Assembly (NCBI GenBank): GCA_900768535.1
Contig: CAAGDE010000001.1
Coordinates: 1 to 64,000 of the forward strand
Direction of reading: 5' to 3'
Length of the DNA stretch: 64,000 nt
Source of the DNA: Clostridia bacterium
GTDB lineage: Bacteria; Bacillota; Clostridia; Oscillospirales; CAG-272
In this document: positions 7,216 through 14,961 of the stretch, one piece after another
Numbering within the stretch: position 1 is the stretch's first letter
Layout: every line of letters begins with the position of its first letter
Made by a program: the position numbers and the translations under genes
The notes under the pieces: model-generated
Seen by the model: only the letters and a program-made list of their open reading frames with translations
Databases searched by the model: none
Told to the model about the DNA's origin: nothing

Positions 7216-9069
7216 ATGGATATGAACAAAATCAAATATGCAGTGCTCTGGCTGTTGATGCTTTCCATGGCGCTGCCGTTCTCTGCCTGCGTGGGCAATC
7301 TGCCCGCCCCGACACAGTCGGAGGAGTCCCCCGGCTCGGAATCCGCTCCCCCGGGTTCCGGAACGGCTGAGCCGGTCGCGGACACCCGCTTTCCTGTCGT
7401 AAAGGATGGGAAAGCGGTTCCGGTCGTCTATCCGATGGACGATCTGGACGCGATGGGGTATGCAAAAACGGTTGCGAATAAGATCAAAAGCCTGACCGGC
7501 GCCGATGCGGAATTCCGCGAGGACAGCCGCCGTGTGGACGAGGCGCCGGACACCGAAAGCTACGAAATTCTCATCGGTTCGGTCGACAATCCGGTCTGCG
7601 AAACGGTCCGGGCGCGCATTCCGTACGGCGGCGCGCTGATTGCGGTTGAAGGGCACAAACTCTGCGTGCTGGCAATGGACCCGGATCTCCTCGGCAAAGC
7701 CGCGCTCAAGCTGCTGGCGACGCTGACGTCTGCCTGCGACAAGGACACAAAGGAGATTCTGCTTGCCGGGGATCTGTCGGTCGTCATCGAGGGAACAGAC
7801 CTGCTTTCGATGGTCCCGGCGTTCGAAGGAAAAACGCCTGCCGGAACCTATGAAAGCACCGCCAATGCGATGCAGGTGCTGTTCCGGGACGTGACCGAGG
7901 CAGAAGCGGACGCATATCAATCCAAGGTTCTTTCTGCCGGTTACAGTCTCTATTCCGGCGATCAGACGACCGGAAAAACGAAGGACGCCAAGAACCGGTT
8001 CCTGACCTTCCGGCGCGACCGCTATATTCTGACGCTTCTCTACACGCCAAGTGACCGCATCCTGCGCGTGCTGATTGAGACCTCCGACACCACGGCACTC
8101 GGCTGGCGGGCAGAGGATCAGACCCCGGTGGAGAAGGTCTGCGACGTCACGTTGACGCAGGTCGGTCTGCTTTACGATGTCGGCAGTTTCAACGGTATGT
8201 GCTACGTGATGCGGCTGGAGGACGGCAGCTTCATCGTCACCGATGGCGGTCATGCCCTGCAGAAGAATGCCGACCGGCTCTATCGGATTCTGCGCAAGCA
8301 GGCGCCGGACCCTGACCGCATCGTGATTGCGGCGTGGATCTTCTCGCATTCGCACGGAGACCACATCGGAATGTTCCCGTATTTCACCGCGTCCTATGCC
8401 GACCGCGTGACGGTTGAGCGGTTTATCTACAACTTCCCGACTGCCCGGCAGATTACCGGGGACAACACCGCCGCAGGAAACGGCAGGGTGACCAATCAGG
8501 TCGGGCACTACCGGGGTGCAGCCGTCACCAACGCACACCCCGGGCAGGTGATGCTGATTCACGGCGCGAAAATTCGGATTCTCTACACGGCAGACCTGTT
8601 TGTGCCGCAGGAGATCTCCTACAGCAACACCGCCAGTATGTGCTGGACCGTTGAAGCAGGAGGCGTGAAGACCATGATGATGGGCGACCTCGGCGCAGAG
8701 GTGGCATCGGTGATGGAGGCGATTTACAGCGATGACGTCTTCGCTGCCGATGTGCTCCAGGTGGCGCATCACGGAATCAGCTCCTCGCCGAGCACCCTCT
8801 ATCCGAAGGTGAATCCCGCCTGGGCGCTGATACCGCTGGGCACCGGTCCGCTCTCGTCGTGTGAGTACGCGGAGGACTGTATCAAATTTGTCAATGCCGC
8901 GCATAACCGCTTCTTCTTTACATCCGAAAAATGCAGGGAGCATGTGTATGTTGCCAATGACGACATTCTGATTCTGACCTTCCGCAACGGGCAGGTTGCG
9001 GATTCCCGTTTGTACGATACCGATTCCAGTTATCTGGATTCCGACACAGAAAGGAGTGCAATGCAATGA
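7216..9069 (+). CDS. Lipoprotein with N-terminal glycosidase-helper-like domain and C-terminal MBL domain
   Basis: I start this at the ATG at 7216 (7222 is also possible; the ribosome site is weak), giving 617 residues with lipobox FSAC near residue 26. Residues about 55-170 (with YEILIGSVDN) resemble the small alpha/beta helper domain found before alpha-glucuronidase and hexosaminidase barrels. A middle segment (about 190-300) of unknown family follows, then a metallo-beta-lactamase domain with HSHGDH at 378-383, a GDLG motif near 490 and HHG at 518-520. The architecture suggests an outer-surface hydrolase acting on a glycan-linked ester or phosphodiester, but the substrate is unknown. The TGA stop overlaps the ATG of the next gene (ATGA). 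Confidence 0.75.
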   Translation: MDMNKIKYAVLWLLMLSMALPFSACVGNLPAPTQSEESPGSESAPPGSGTAEPVADTRFPVVKDGKAVPVVYPMDDLDAMGYAKTVANKIKSLTGADAEFREDSRRVDEAPDTESYEILIGSVDNPVCETVRARIPYGGALIAVEGHKLCVLAMDPDLLGKAALKLLATLTSACDKDTKEILLAGDLSVVIEGTDLLSMVPAFEGKTPAGTYESTANAMQVLFRDVTEAEADAYQSKVLSAGYSLYSGDQTTGKTKDAKNRFLTFRRDRYILTLLYTPSDRILRVLIETSDTTALGWRAEDQTPVEKVCDVTLTQVGLLYDVGSFNGMCYVMRLEDGSFIVTDGGHALQKNADRLYRILRKQAPDPDRIVIAAWIFSHSHGDHIGMFPYFTASYADRVTVERFIYNFPTARQITGDNTAAGNGRVTNQVGHYRGAAVTNAHPGQVMLIHGAKIRILYTADLFVPQEISYSNTASMCWTVEAGGVKTMMMGDLGAEVASVMEAIYSDDVFAADVLQVAHHGISSSPSTLYPKVNPAWALIPLGTGPLSSCEYAEDCIKFVNAAHNRFFFTSEKCREHVYVANDDILILTFRNGQVADSRLYDTDSSYLDSDTERSAMQ

Positions 9070-10628
9070 ACCGGAAGAATAGACGGTGCGTATCCCTGCT
9101 TCTTGCCCTCTGCATGATGCTGGTCTGCGCTTTGGTACCGGGGGCAGGTGCCGAGGACGCAGGAAACGAGGCAAGGATCGGCGAGACCGAGTATGCAACG
9201 CTGGGAGAGGCGATTGATGCCTCAAAGGATGGAGACACCATCACGGTCCTGCGGGATCTGACCCTGACCGCAATCAACAAGGAAATCTATAAGAATATCA
9301 CCATCGACGGCGGCGAATCCAAGTATACGGTCAGAGCGACCGGCGGGTATACCTTCCAGTTCTGCGACAGCTTCACGCTGAAAAATCTGAAGCTGGATAC
9401 GCAGAACGGGTTCCGCTTCTGGAACACCAGCCGGAACGGGCGGGAGGCGGTCGTCGGAACGCTGGAGAATGTGGAATGGACGGTCGGCAAAGGGCTGTTT
9501 GTCAATCTGCAGGGCGAAAAGTCGGGCATTCCGCAAACCTTGAACATGATTCGCTCGACCGTTACCAAAACGGCGGTCGCGGGGGACCCCATCATCGCAA
9601 CCTACAACAAGGGCGGCAGCGATATTATGATCAACATAGAGGACAGTGTGCTGAACCAGAACGGCGGGCAGACGAACGCCCACACGGGAAACAAGTCGAT
9701 GCTCTTCTTCTATCAAAAGGGCAATGTGACGCTGAATGTGAAGGGCAACAGCGCCCTGAATTATACGCCGCTCGGGAAAGCGGATTCCGTGCAGTCGCTG
9801 GCGGTCATCGGCTCCGCAACGGTGACGGTGAATCTTGAGAACACGGTGCGGCTGCATCTTGCGGAATCGGAAAACGCAACGGATAAGCACGGATTTCTCT
9901 ACAAGGACGGGAGCGGGACCGCGACAGTGAACGATGCGGGCGCGGTCTGGAGCGCCACCCGCGCCGTTGCGGCAGAGGGGATCCTGAAGCCGAATTTTGA
10001 CACCTACAACGGCGAAACAACGATCCGCTGGAGCCTGAAGGACGGCGACCGGCTCGTCTCTGCCGGCTCGGAGTCTCCCTTCCGCTATGCGGCGACCTCG
10101 GAGACGGTTTTGTGCCGCTTTTCGACCTATACCTACCGGCAGGAGGATCTCGTGATGAATGCCGGTGCCGCCATCCGCACCGAGGCGCCCAATGCGATGC
10201 AGATTTCCGGTGCAATCACGAAAACGCTTTCCGATTACCTTGCGGAGGTCGGGTATAACGTCACCTACGAACTGTTCCTCGTCAAAAAAGCCGACCTTGA
10301 AGCAACCAAGCTCGGCGGCGAGACCTACAATCTGCACCTGCTCGGCGGGCGGGACAAGAAGCAGGTCAACCGGATCTATTGGAGCGAGAGTGAGGATGGC
10401 AAGACGCTCCTGTTCCGGGGCTGTGTTTACGGTCTGGACGCAGAGGTGGAATACGTGATGGTTGCCGCTGTGACCTTCCTGTTCGGCGAGGAGGAGATGC
10501 TGTACCATTCCGGGATCGTGGAGGCAGACCACGTGCGCTCGGTCAGGGACATTGCAGCCCGGGCACTCAAGGACGCGGAATATGCCGATAACGCCTATCT
10601 GAAATCGCTTGTCTCCGGTGCAACCTGA
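9066..10628 (+). CDS. Secreted beta-helix protein, paralogue of the 2186 product
   Basis: 520 residues with a signal peptide (cleavage near AGA, residue about 28). The mature start, GNEARIGETEYATL, is almost identical to that of the 2186 protein. The shared beta-helix unit occurs once here instead of twice, and is followed by a divergent C-terminal domain ending in the (A/E)AxxxRS...AxxAL pattern that also ends the 2186 protein. It looks like a duplication within the operon followed by loss or gain of one repeat. The start codon overlaps the previous stop by four bases. Role unknown; probably a surface or glycan-binding protein. Confidence 0.75.
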   Translation: MNRKNRRCVSLLLALCMMLVCALVPGAGAEDAGNEARIGETEYATLGEAIDASKDGDTITVLRDLTLTAINKEIYKNITIDGGESKYTVRATGGYTFQFCDSFTLKNLKLDTQNGFRFWNTSRNGREAVVGTLENVEWTVGKGLFVNLQGEKSGIPQTLNMIRSTVTKTAVAGDPIIATYNKGGSDIMINIEDSVLNQNGGQTNAHTGNKSMLFFYQKGNVTLNVKGNSALNYTPLGKADSVQSLAVIGSATVTVNLENTVRLHLAESENATDKHGFLYKDGSGTATVNDAGAVWSATRAVAAEGILKPNFDTYNGETTIRWSLKDGDRLVSAGSESPFRYAATSETVLCRFSTYTYRQEDLVMNAGAAIRTEAPNAMQISGAITKTLSDYLAEVGYNVTYELFLVKKADLEATKLGGETYNLHLLGGRDKKQVNRIYWSESEDGKTLLFRGCVYGLDAEVEYVMVAAVTFLFGEEEMLYHSGIVEADHVRSVRDIAARALKDAEYADNAYLKSLVSGAT

Positions 10629-10653
10629 ATCGGAGCGGAAAGAAGGGTATCTT

Positions 10654-10887
10654 ATGAAATACATCAAACCGATCCTGTTGATCCTGTTCCTGCTTGCATT
10701 CCTGCTTACCGCGGTTTCCTGCACCGATGCCGGTGAGGATACGCCCGGTACTTCGGCTCCGACCGGGGCCGAGCAGACCGCGCAATTCTCCGAAACGGAT
10801 TCCGGCAACGTTACCGAAGCGCCGACACAGCCCAACACGGACTATGACGGAATGGACACCGACGATAAATGGACCAAGCCGTACTGA
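10654..10887 (+). CDS. Small Thr/Pro-rich lipoprotein
   Basis: The 77-residue product has a lipoprotein signal (about residues 1-22, lipobox AVSC) and then only a low-complexity Thr/Ser/Glu/Pro tail ending in DTDDKWTKPY. A ribosome site (GGAAAGAAGGG) precedes the ATG at 10654; an upstream in-frame start at 10609 would lie inside the previous gene and spoil the signal peptide. It follows the second beta-helix gene by 25 bp. A similar low-complexity lipoprotein is encoded at 32400-32636. No catalytic domain is present, so a spacer, anchor or truncated-protein role is possible. Confidence 0.7.
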   Translation: MKYIKPILLILFLLAFLLTAVSCTDAGEDTPGTSAPTGAEQTAQFSETDSGNVTEAPTQPNTDYDGMDTDDKWTKPY

Positions 10888-10935
10888 CCTGCAGGTTCTG
10901 CGGCGACACCGATGAGAAAGGGAAAAGAGAAGAGA

Positions 10936-11877
10936 ATGAAGATCGCATCCAACACGGGCTTTGTTCCTGCATTGGCGGATTACGCACACGGCATTCCGAT
11001 GCTGCGGCAGGCAGGCTTTGACTGCTTTGACCTGTCGATCTGCTGCCAGATCGATACGGACGGATATTTTGAGGGCGCAGAAGGGGAGGCGCGGGCAAAG
11101 GAGGTGCGCCGGATTGCCGATGCCTGCGGCATGGTTTGCAACCAATCCCATGCGCCTTACCCGACCTCCTATCGGGATGATACGCCGGAGCACATCGAAA
11201 AGAATCAGGCGCTCCCGGAAAAACTGCGGCGGGCGATGGAAATTGCGGCAATCGTCGGAGCAAAGGCAATCGTTGTTCATCCGCAGCAGCATCTGAGATG
11301 GGCTGACTGTGCCGAGGCTCTGAAGGAGCAGAATCTCGCGTTTTACGAGTCGCTTCTGCCGCTGTGCCGCGCCTACAACATCCGGGTTGCGGTTGAGAAT
11401 ATGTGGCAGCGCAACCGGTACGGGCGCTCGGTTGTGGATTCTGTCTGCTCGACCCCGCGTGAATTTTTTGACTATATGGAGATGCTGGACAGCGAGTGGT
11501 TTGTTGCCTGCCTGGACATCGGGCACTGCACGGTGACCAATCACTGCCCGGAGGACCTGATTCGCACCCTGGGGAAAAAGCATCTGCATCTGCTCCATGT
11601 ACACGACACGGACGGAAAGGCTGACCTGCACACGCTGCCGTTCCAGTCGTCCGCAACCGATTGGGAGGCGGTGACGGACGCGCTGGCAGAGATCGGTTAT
11701 GAAGGTGAGCTGACCCTGGAGGCGGATAACTTTCACGGCAGAATCCCCGCCGGGCTGTTGCAGCCAACGCTGACCTACATGGCATCGGTTGCGCGCTATC
11801 TGGCAGATGCGACCGAGCGGAAAAAGCAGGCGCTGAAAGATGCCGAAGCCGGGCACCGGGAAGGGAGCCGCCTATGA
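10936..11877 (+). CDS. Sugar phosphate isomerase/epimerase-family TIM barrel
   Basis: This 313-residue cytoplasmic protein belongs to the xylose isomerase-like (AP endonuclease 2) TIM-barrel superfamily. Supporting motifs are MKIASNTGF at the start, VENMW near 150, the metal-site pattern CLDIGHC near 195, HVHDTDG near 222, and LTLEADNF near 268. The family includes tagatose/psicose epimerases, inosose dehydratase and enzymes that process 3-keto sugars, so the exact reaction is open. The ATG at 10936 is preferred over 10912 because the purine-rich ribosome site and family N-terminus fit it. Its stop overlaps the GDPD start (ATGA). Confidence 0.8.
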   Translation: MKIASNTGFVPALADYAHGIPMLRQAGFDCFDLSICCQIDTDGYFEGAEGEARAKEVRRIADACGMVCNQSHAPYPTSYRDDTPEHIEKNQALPEKLRRAMEIAAIVGAKAIVVHPQQHLRWADCAEALKEQNLAFYESLLPLCRAYNIRVAVENMWQRNRYGRSVVDSVCSTPREFFDYMEMLDSEWFVACLDIGHCTVTNHCPEDLIRTLGKKHLHLLHVHDTDGKADLHTLPFQSSATDWEAVTDALAEIGYEGELTLEADNFHGRIPAGLLQPTLTYMASVARYLADATERKKQALKDAEAGHREGSRL

Positions 11878-12668
11878 AACTACCGTATCGGAACCCGATC
11901 CCGGTTGCGGCGCATCGCGGAAACGCAGCCCATTTCCCCGAAAACACGATGGCATCTTTCCGCTCGGCGGCGGAGCTGCACCCGGATATGGTGGAAACGG
12001 ATGTCCACATGACACGCGACGGAGAGCTGATCCTCATGCATGACCACACGGTCGACCGGACCACAAACGGCACCGGACTGATCCGCGAGCAGACACTGGC
12101 AGAGCTGAAGCGGCTGGATGCCGGCAGTTGGAAGGGAGACGCCTTTGGCGGTGAGCAGATCCCGACCTTTCGGGAATTTCTGGAGTTCTTCCGGGGAGAG
12201 CCGGAGATGTTGTTCAACATTGAACTGAAGGATTACCCGGCGGATTCCGGTGCGTTTGCCTATGAATCCGCAAAAAAGACGATTGCGATGATGGAGGAGT
12301 ACGGCATCACCGAGCGCAGCGTTGTCAACACCTGGAGCGGCGAACTGAACGAATGGCTGGACGCGACCTATGGAAAGCGGCTGCGGATCCATGCCTATTC
12401 GCCGCAGGAGCGCATGGGGCTGCGGCAGAAGCGGTTCGTTTATGACTATGCGTACTGCGTCTGCCTGTTCGGAACTGCCGAATGCCCGGTCGTGCCAAAC
12501 CTCTTTTTCCGTCTGGCGAAGGACTACGGCGCGGAGCCTTGGGTCTATTTTAAGAAGGAAACGCCCGAGTTGGTCGACCGGGCATTGGAGGCGGGCGCAA
12601 TGCTGTTTACCTCCAACGATCCGGCATGGCTGATGGCATATCTGCGCGCGAAGGGGTTGCATGACTGA
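11874..12668 (+). CDS. Glycerophosphodiester phosphodiesterase (GDPD)
   Basis: 264 residues with no signal peptide, so probably cytoplasmic. The GDPD signature is intact: AHRG at 13-16, PENT at 22-25, an ETD pair near 41-43, and LMHDHTVDRTT in the 50s-60s, supplying the two catalytic histidines and the metal ligands. Known members hydrolyse glycerophosphodiesters to glycerol-3-phosphate and an alcohol; some relatives act on other phosphodiesters. Overlapping starts and stops on both sides (four bases with the TIM barrel, eight bases with the phosphoglucomutase) show tight translational coupling. With the transporter at 13370 it suggests import and cleavage of a phosphodiester. Confidence 0.88.
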   Translation: MKLPYRNPIPVAAHRGNAAHFPENTMASFRSAAELHPDMVETDVHMTRDGELILMHDHTVDRTTNGTGLIREQTLAELKRLDAGSWKGDAFGGEQIPTFREFLEFFRGEPEMLFNIELKDYPADSGAFAYESAKKTIAMMEEYGITERSVVNTWSGELNEWLDATYGKRLRIHAYSPQERMGLRQKRFVYDYAYCVCLFGTAECPVVPNLFFRLAKDYGAEPWVYFKKETPELVDRALEAGAMLFTSNDPAWLMAYLRAKGLHD

Positions 12669-13353
12669 CGGCGCTATGAAACAAACGGAAACCAAAGAAC
12701 CCATCCGGGCGTGTCTGTTCGATCTGGACGGTGTGCTGGTATTCACCGACCGCTATCACTATCTGGCGTGGAAATCCGTTGCGGATGAAAACGGCTGGGA
12801 TTTCAATGAAACGGTCAACCTCCGGCTTCGCGGCATTCCGCGCCAGGAATCCCTGAACGAAATTCTGAAATACAATCACATTGAGCTTGCGGACGCCGAA
12901 AAGGCACGTCTGGCAGACCTGAAAAATGCCCGCTACGTGCAAATGCTGCAGGGAATTGGGGAGAACGATGCCTATCCGGGCGCCTTTGCCCTGATTCGGA
13001 CGCTGCGAAACCGGGGCATCCGGATTGCACTCTGCTCCTCGAGTAAGAATGCCGGGCTTGTGCTGGAAAGGCTGGGCGTCCGGGACCTGTTTGACGCGAT
13101 CGTCACGGGCAATGACATCCGGCGTGCAAAGCCGGACCCCGAAATCTTTCTCACCGCCGCAACCCGGCTTGGGGTCCCGCCGTCCGCCTGTGTGGTCTTT
13201 GAGGATTCCCTGGCGGGCATTCAGGGGGCAATTGCCGCAGGTATGCAAACGGTTGGCGTTGGAAACCGCGCGGAGCTTGGCGGCGTGGCTGCCTGCTGCC
13301 TGGATTCCTATGCGGAACTCGACCCGGATACCCTCCGGCTCCGGGAAGTGTGA
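12661..13353 (+). CDS. pgmB: Beta-phosphoglucomutase (HAD superfamily)
   Basis: The 230-residue protein is a HAD phosphatase-fold enzyme. The nucleophile motif FDLDGVL has Asp21 and Asp23, followed by a helical cap with the beta-PGM-type loop LRGIPRQESL, motif II SSSK, motif III KPDPE and the metal motif EDSLAGIQGA. Beta-phosphoglucomutase converts beta-glucose 1-phosphate into glucose 6-phosphate after phosphorolysis of maltose, trehalose, kojibiose and similar disaccharides. No phosphorylase gene lies in this operon, so the source of the sugar 1-phosphate is not evident. ATG 12661 overlaps the GDPD gene; an ATG at 12676 is an alternative start. Confidence 0.85.
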   Translation: MTDGAMKQTETKEPIRACLFDLDGVLVFTDRYHYLAWKSVADENGWDFNETVNLRLRGIPRQESLNEILKYNHIELADAEKARLADLKNARYVQMLQGIGENDAYPGAFALIRTLRNRGIRIALCSSSKNAGLVLERLGVRDLFDAIVTGNDIRRAKPDPEIFLTAATRLGVPPSACVVFEDSLAGIQGAIAAGMQTVGVGNRAELGGVAACCLDSYAELDPDTLRLREV

Positions 13354-13369
13354 GGCAGGGAAGAAACAA

Positions 13370-14596
13370 ATGCACGAACAAATGACAGCAAAAAGAAAGC
13401 AGCAGATCCTGATTGTGGTCTGCTGCATGGTTTACGGCTTTGCGTATGCGGGGCGGTACGGCTACAACGCAAACATTGCGCCGATTATGGAATTTTACGG
13501 TGTCACGCGCGCCGAGGCGGGCCTGGTCAGCACCTGCTTCTTCTTTGCCTACGGCACGATGCAGCTGGTACACGGCATTCTTTGCCGGTTCTACCCGAAA
13601 AAAATCGTCATCCCGGCGGCGCTGTTCCTCTCGGCTGCCCTGAACCTGACCGTGTTCTTCCAGCCGCCGTTTGCATCCATCAAGTATCTCTGGCTGGTCA
13701 ACGGCATCTGCCAGTCGGTGCTCTGGCCGTCGCTGGTGCTGACGCTGGGCGAGACGCTGGAGCCGGGCATGATGAAGCAGGCGGTCCTGGTCATCAGCCT
13801 TGCAACGATGTTCGGCACGCTGATCTCCTACGGCGGGAGCGCACTGTTCAATCTGTTCGCGTTTTTCCGGGGCTCCTTCCTCCTGGGCGCGGTTCTGACG
13901 GTTCTGATCGGGCTGATCTGGCTGTTCTCCTACGACCGGCTGACCGCAGTGCGCTATGCTGCGCCGCCCGCGGAGGAGACGACCGCCAAAAACAGCCGGC
14001 AAGCGCTTGGCGGCGGGTTGGTCGGTCTCCTGGCAGCCTGCGTGCTGTTTGCGGCGGTCTGCAACTTTGTCAAGGACGGACTGAGCACCTGGACTCCGGT
14101 CATTCTGAAGGAACGATTCGGGCTGGGGGACAGCGTCTCGATGATTCTCACGCTGATCCTGCCGGTGTTCGGGCTGGCAGGCTCTTTGCTGGCGCTGGCG
14201 GTCAACCGGAAAATCAAGGATTACCGACTGATGGCGGGTGTGTTCTATGTGGGGCTGTCGCTCTGCCTTGGCGGACTGCTCCTGACCTTCCGCGGTGGCG
14301 GCGTGGTGCTGACGCTGGCGCTGCTCGGCGTGATTTCCTGCCTGGCTTATGCGGTCAACAACGTGGTGACCAGCATGATGCCGCTGGAGATGCGCGACCG
14401 TGTGAACTCCGGCTTTCTGGCGGGGCTGATGAACAGCGCGACCTACATCGGCAGCACCGCAAGTGCCTACGGGCTGGGTCTGATTGCAGACGGCGCGGGA
14501 TGGAACGCAGTCATTCTGGCTATGCTTGGCGCATCGGCGCTTTCCGCGCTTGTCGGAATCGTCTGTGCCGGGCTGATACATTGGATTAGACAATAG
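13370..14596 (+). CDS. MFS transporter, organophosphate-antiporter-like
   Basis: This 408-residue polytopic membrane protein has about 12 hydrophobic segments. The N-terminal helices (AYAGRYGYNANIAP, then FFFAYGTMQLVHGIL) resemble the GlpT/UhpT branch of the major facilitator superfamily, which exchanges phosphorylated glycerol or sugars for phosphate. Coming last in the operon, after GDPD and beta-PGM, it could import a phosphorylated or phosphodiester substrate, but sequence alone does not fix this. The start is the ATG at 13370, 16 bp after the phosphoglucomutase stop, with GGCAGGGA upstream. A second transporter of the same type is at 27810. An intrinsic terminator follows. Confidence 0.82.
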   Translation: MHEQMTAKRKQQILIVVCCMVYGFAYAGRYGYNANIAPIMEFYGVTRAEAGLVSTCFFFAYGTMQLVHGILCRFYPKKIVIPAALFLSAALNLTVFFQPPFASIKYLWLVNGICQSVLWPSLVLTLGETLEPGMMKQAVLVISLATMFGTLISYGGSALFNLFAFFRGSFLLGAVLTVLIGLIWLFSYDRLTAVRYAAPPAEETTAKNSRQALGGGLVGLLAACVLFAAVCNFVKDGLSTWTPVILKERFGLGDSVSMILTLILPVFGLAGSLLALAVNRKIKDYRLMAGVFYVGLSLCLGGLLLTFRGGGVVLTLALLGVISCLAYAVNNVVTSMMPLEMRDRVNSGFLAGLMNSATYIGSTASAYGLGLIADGAGWNAVILAMLGASALSALVGIVCAGLIHWIRQ

Positions 14597-14599
14597 AAA

Positions 14600-14630
14600 G
14601 AACCGCGCCGTCAAAAGCGCGGTCCTTTTG
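14600..14630 (+). terminator. Intrinsic terminator of the first operon
   Basis: ACCGCGC (14602-14608) pairs with GCGCGGT (14616-14622), followed by CCTTTTG. It begins a few bases after the MFS stop codon. Confidence 0.75.
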
Positions 14631-14656
14631 ATACAGATATTTCAAAATGACACAAA

Positions 14657-14693
14657 ACCGGCGCCTGTTACGATTCCTGTAACAGACGCCGGT
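14657..14693. repeat. Dispersed palindromic hairpin, copy 1 of 3
   Basis: ACCGGCGCCTGTTAC (14657-14671) and GTAACAGACGCCGGT (14679-14693) form a 15-bp stem with one C:A mismatch and a 7-base loop. Nearly the same stem recurs at 21144-21179 and 29156-29191, each time between the end of one gene set and the next. Confidence 0.85.
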
Positions 14694-14764
14694 ATAAGGT
14701 TCACTTGTCCCCGCCTACTGCGTAAGCTTCGGGGACACGTGTAAGACAACAAATACAGTTATCG

Positions 14765-14796
14765 CCGCCCGGCAATCGATTTCGGTTGCCGGGCGG
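14765..14796. other. Perfect 11-bp hairpin upstream of the AraC promoter
   Basis: CCGCCCGGCAA (14765-14775) pairs with TTGCCGGGCGG (14786-14796). No T-run follows on the plus strand. A second weaker stem, GTCCCCG/CGGGGAC, lies just upstream near 14707-14737. Role unknown. Apart from hairpins and the promoter, the 365 bases from 14597 to 14961 hold nothing else recognisable. Confidence 0.5.
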
Positions 14797-14827
14797 TTGA
14801 GTCTTGACATGAATCTGGAATAATCTA

Positions 14828-14856
14828 TTGACATCCCTTGCTTTTTTTGTTATAAT
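14828..14856 (+). promoter_or_regulatory. Promoter of the second AraC gene
   Basis: Consensus TTGACA (14828-14833) and TATAAT (14851-14856), 17 bases apart. The following leader of about 100 bases contains further inverted repeats, for example TCCGTTTG pairing with CAAACGGG just before the ribosome site. Confidence 0.85.
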
Positions 14857-14961
14857 GAACTTGTAAACCGGGACGGGCTGAATTTCGGCTGCCTGCCGTC
14901 CGGTCAGTCTTCCGTTTGGTCTTCCGAAACAAACGGGTCGCTCAAAAAAAGGGGAAACGCT

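Noticed and set aside
7021..9225. A 734-codon open frame on the minus strand
   Set aside because: It is opposite the 7216 lipoprotein and parts of its neighbours, with His/Arg-rich composition and no start signals; the plus-strand genes carry recognised motifs.
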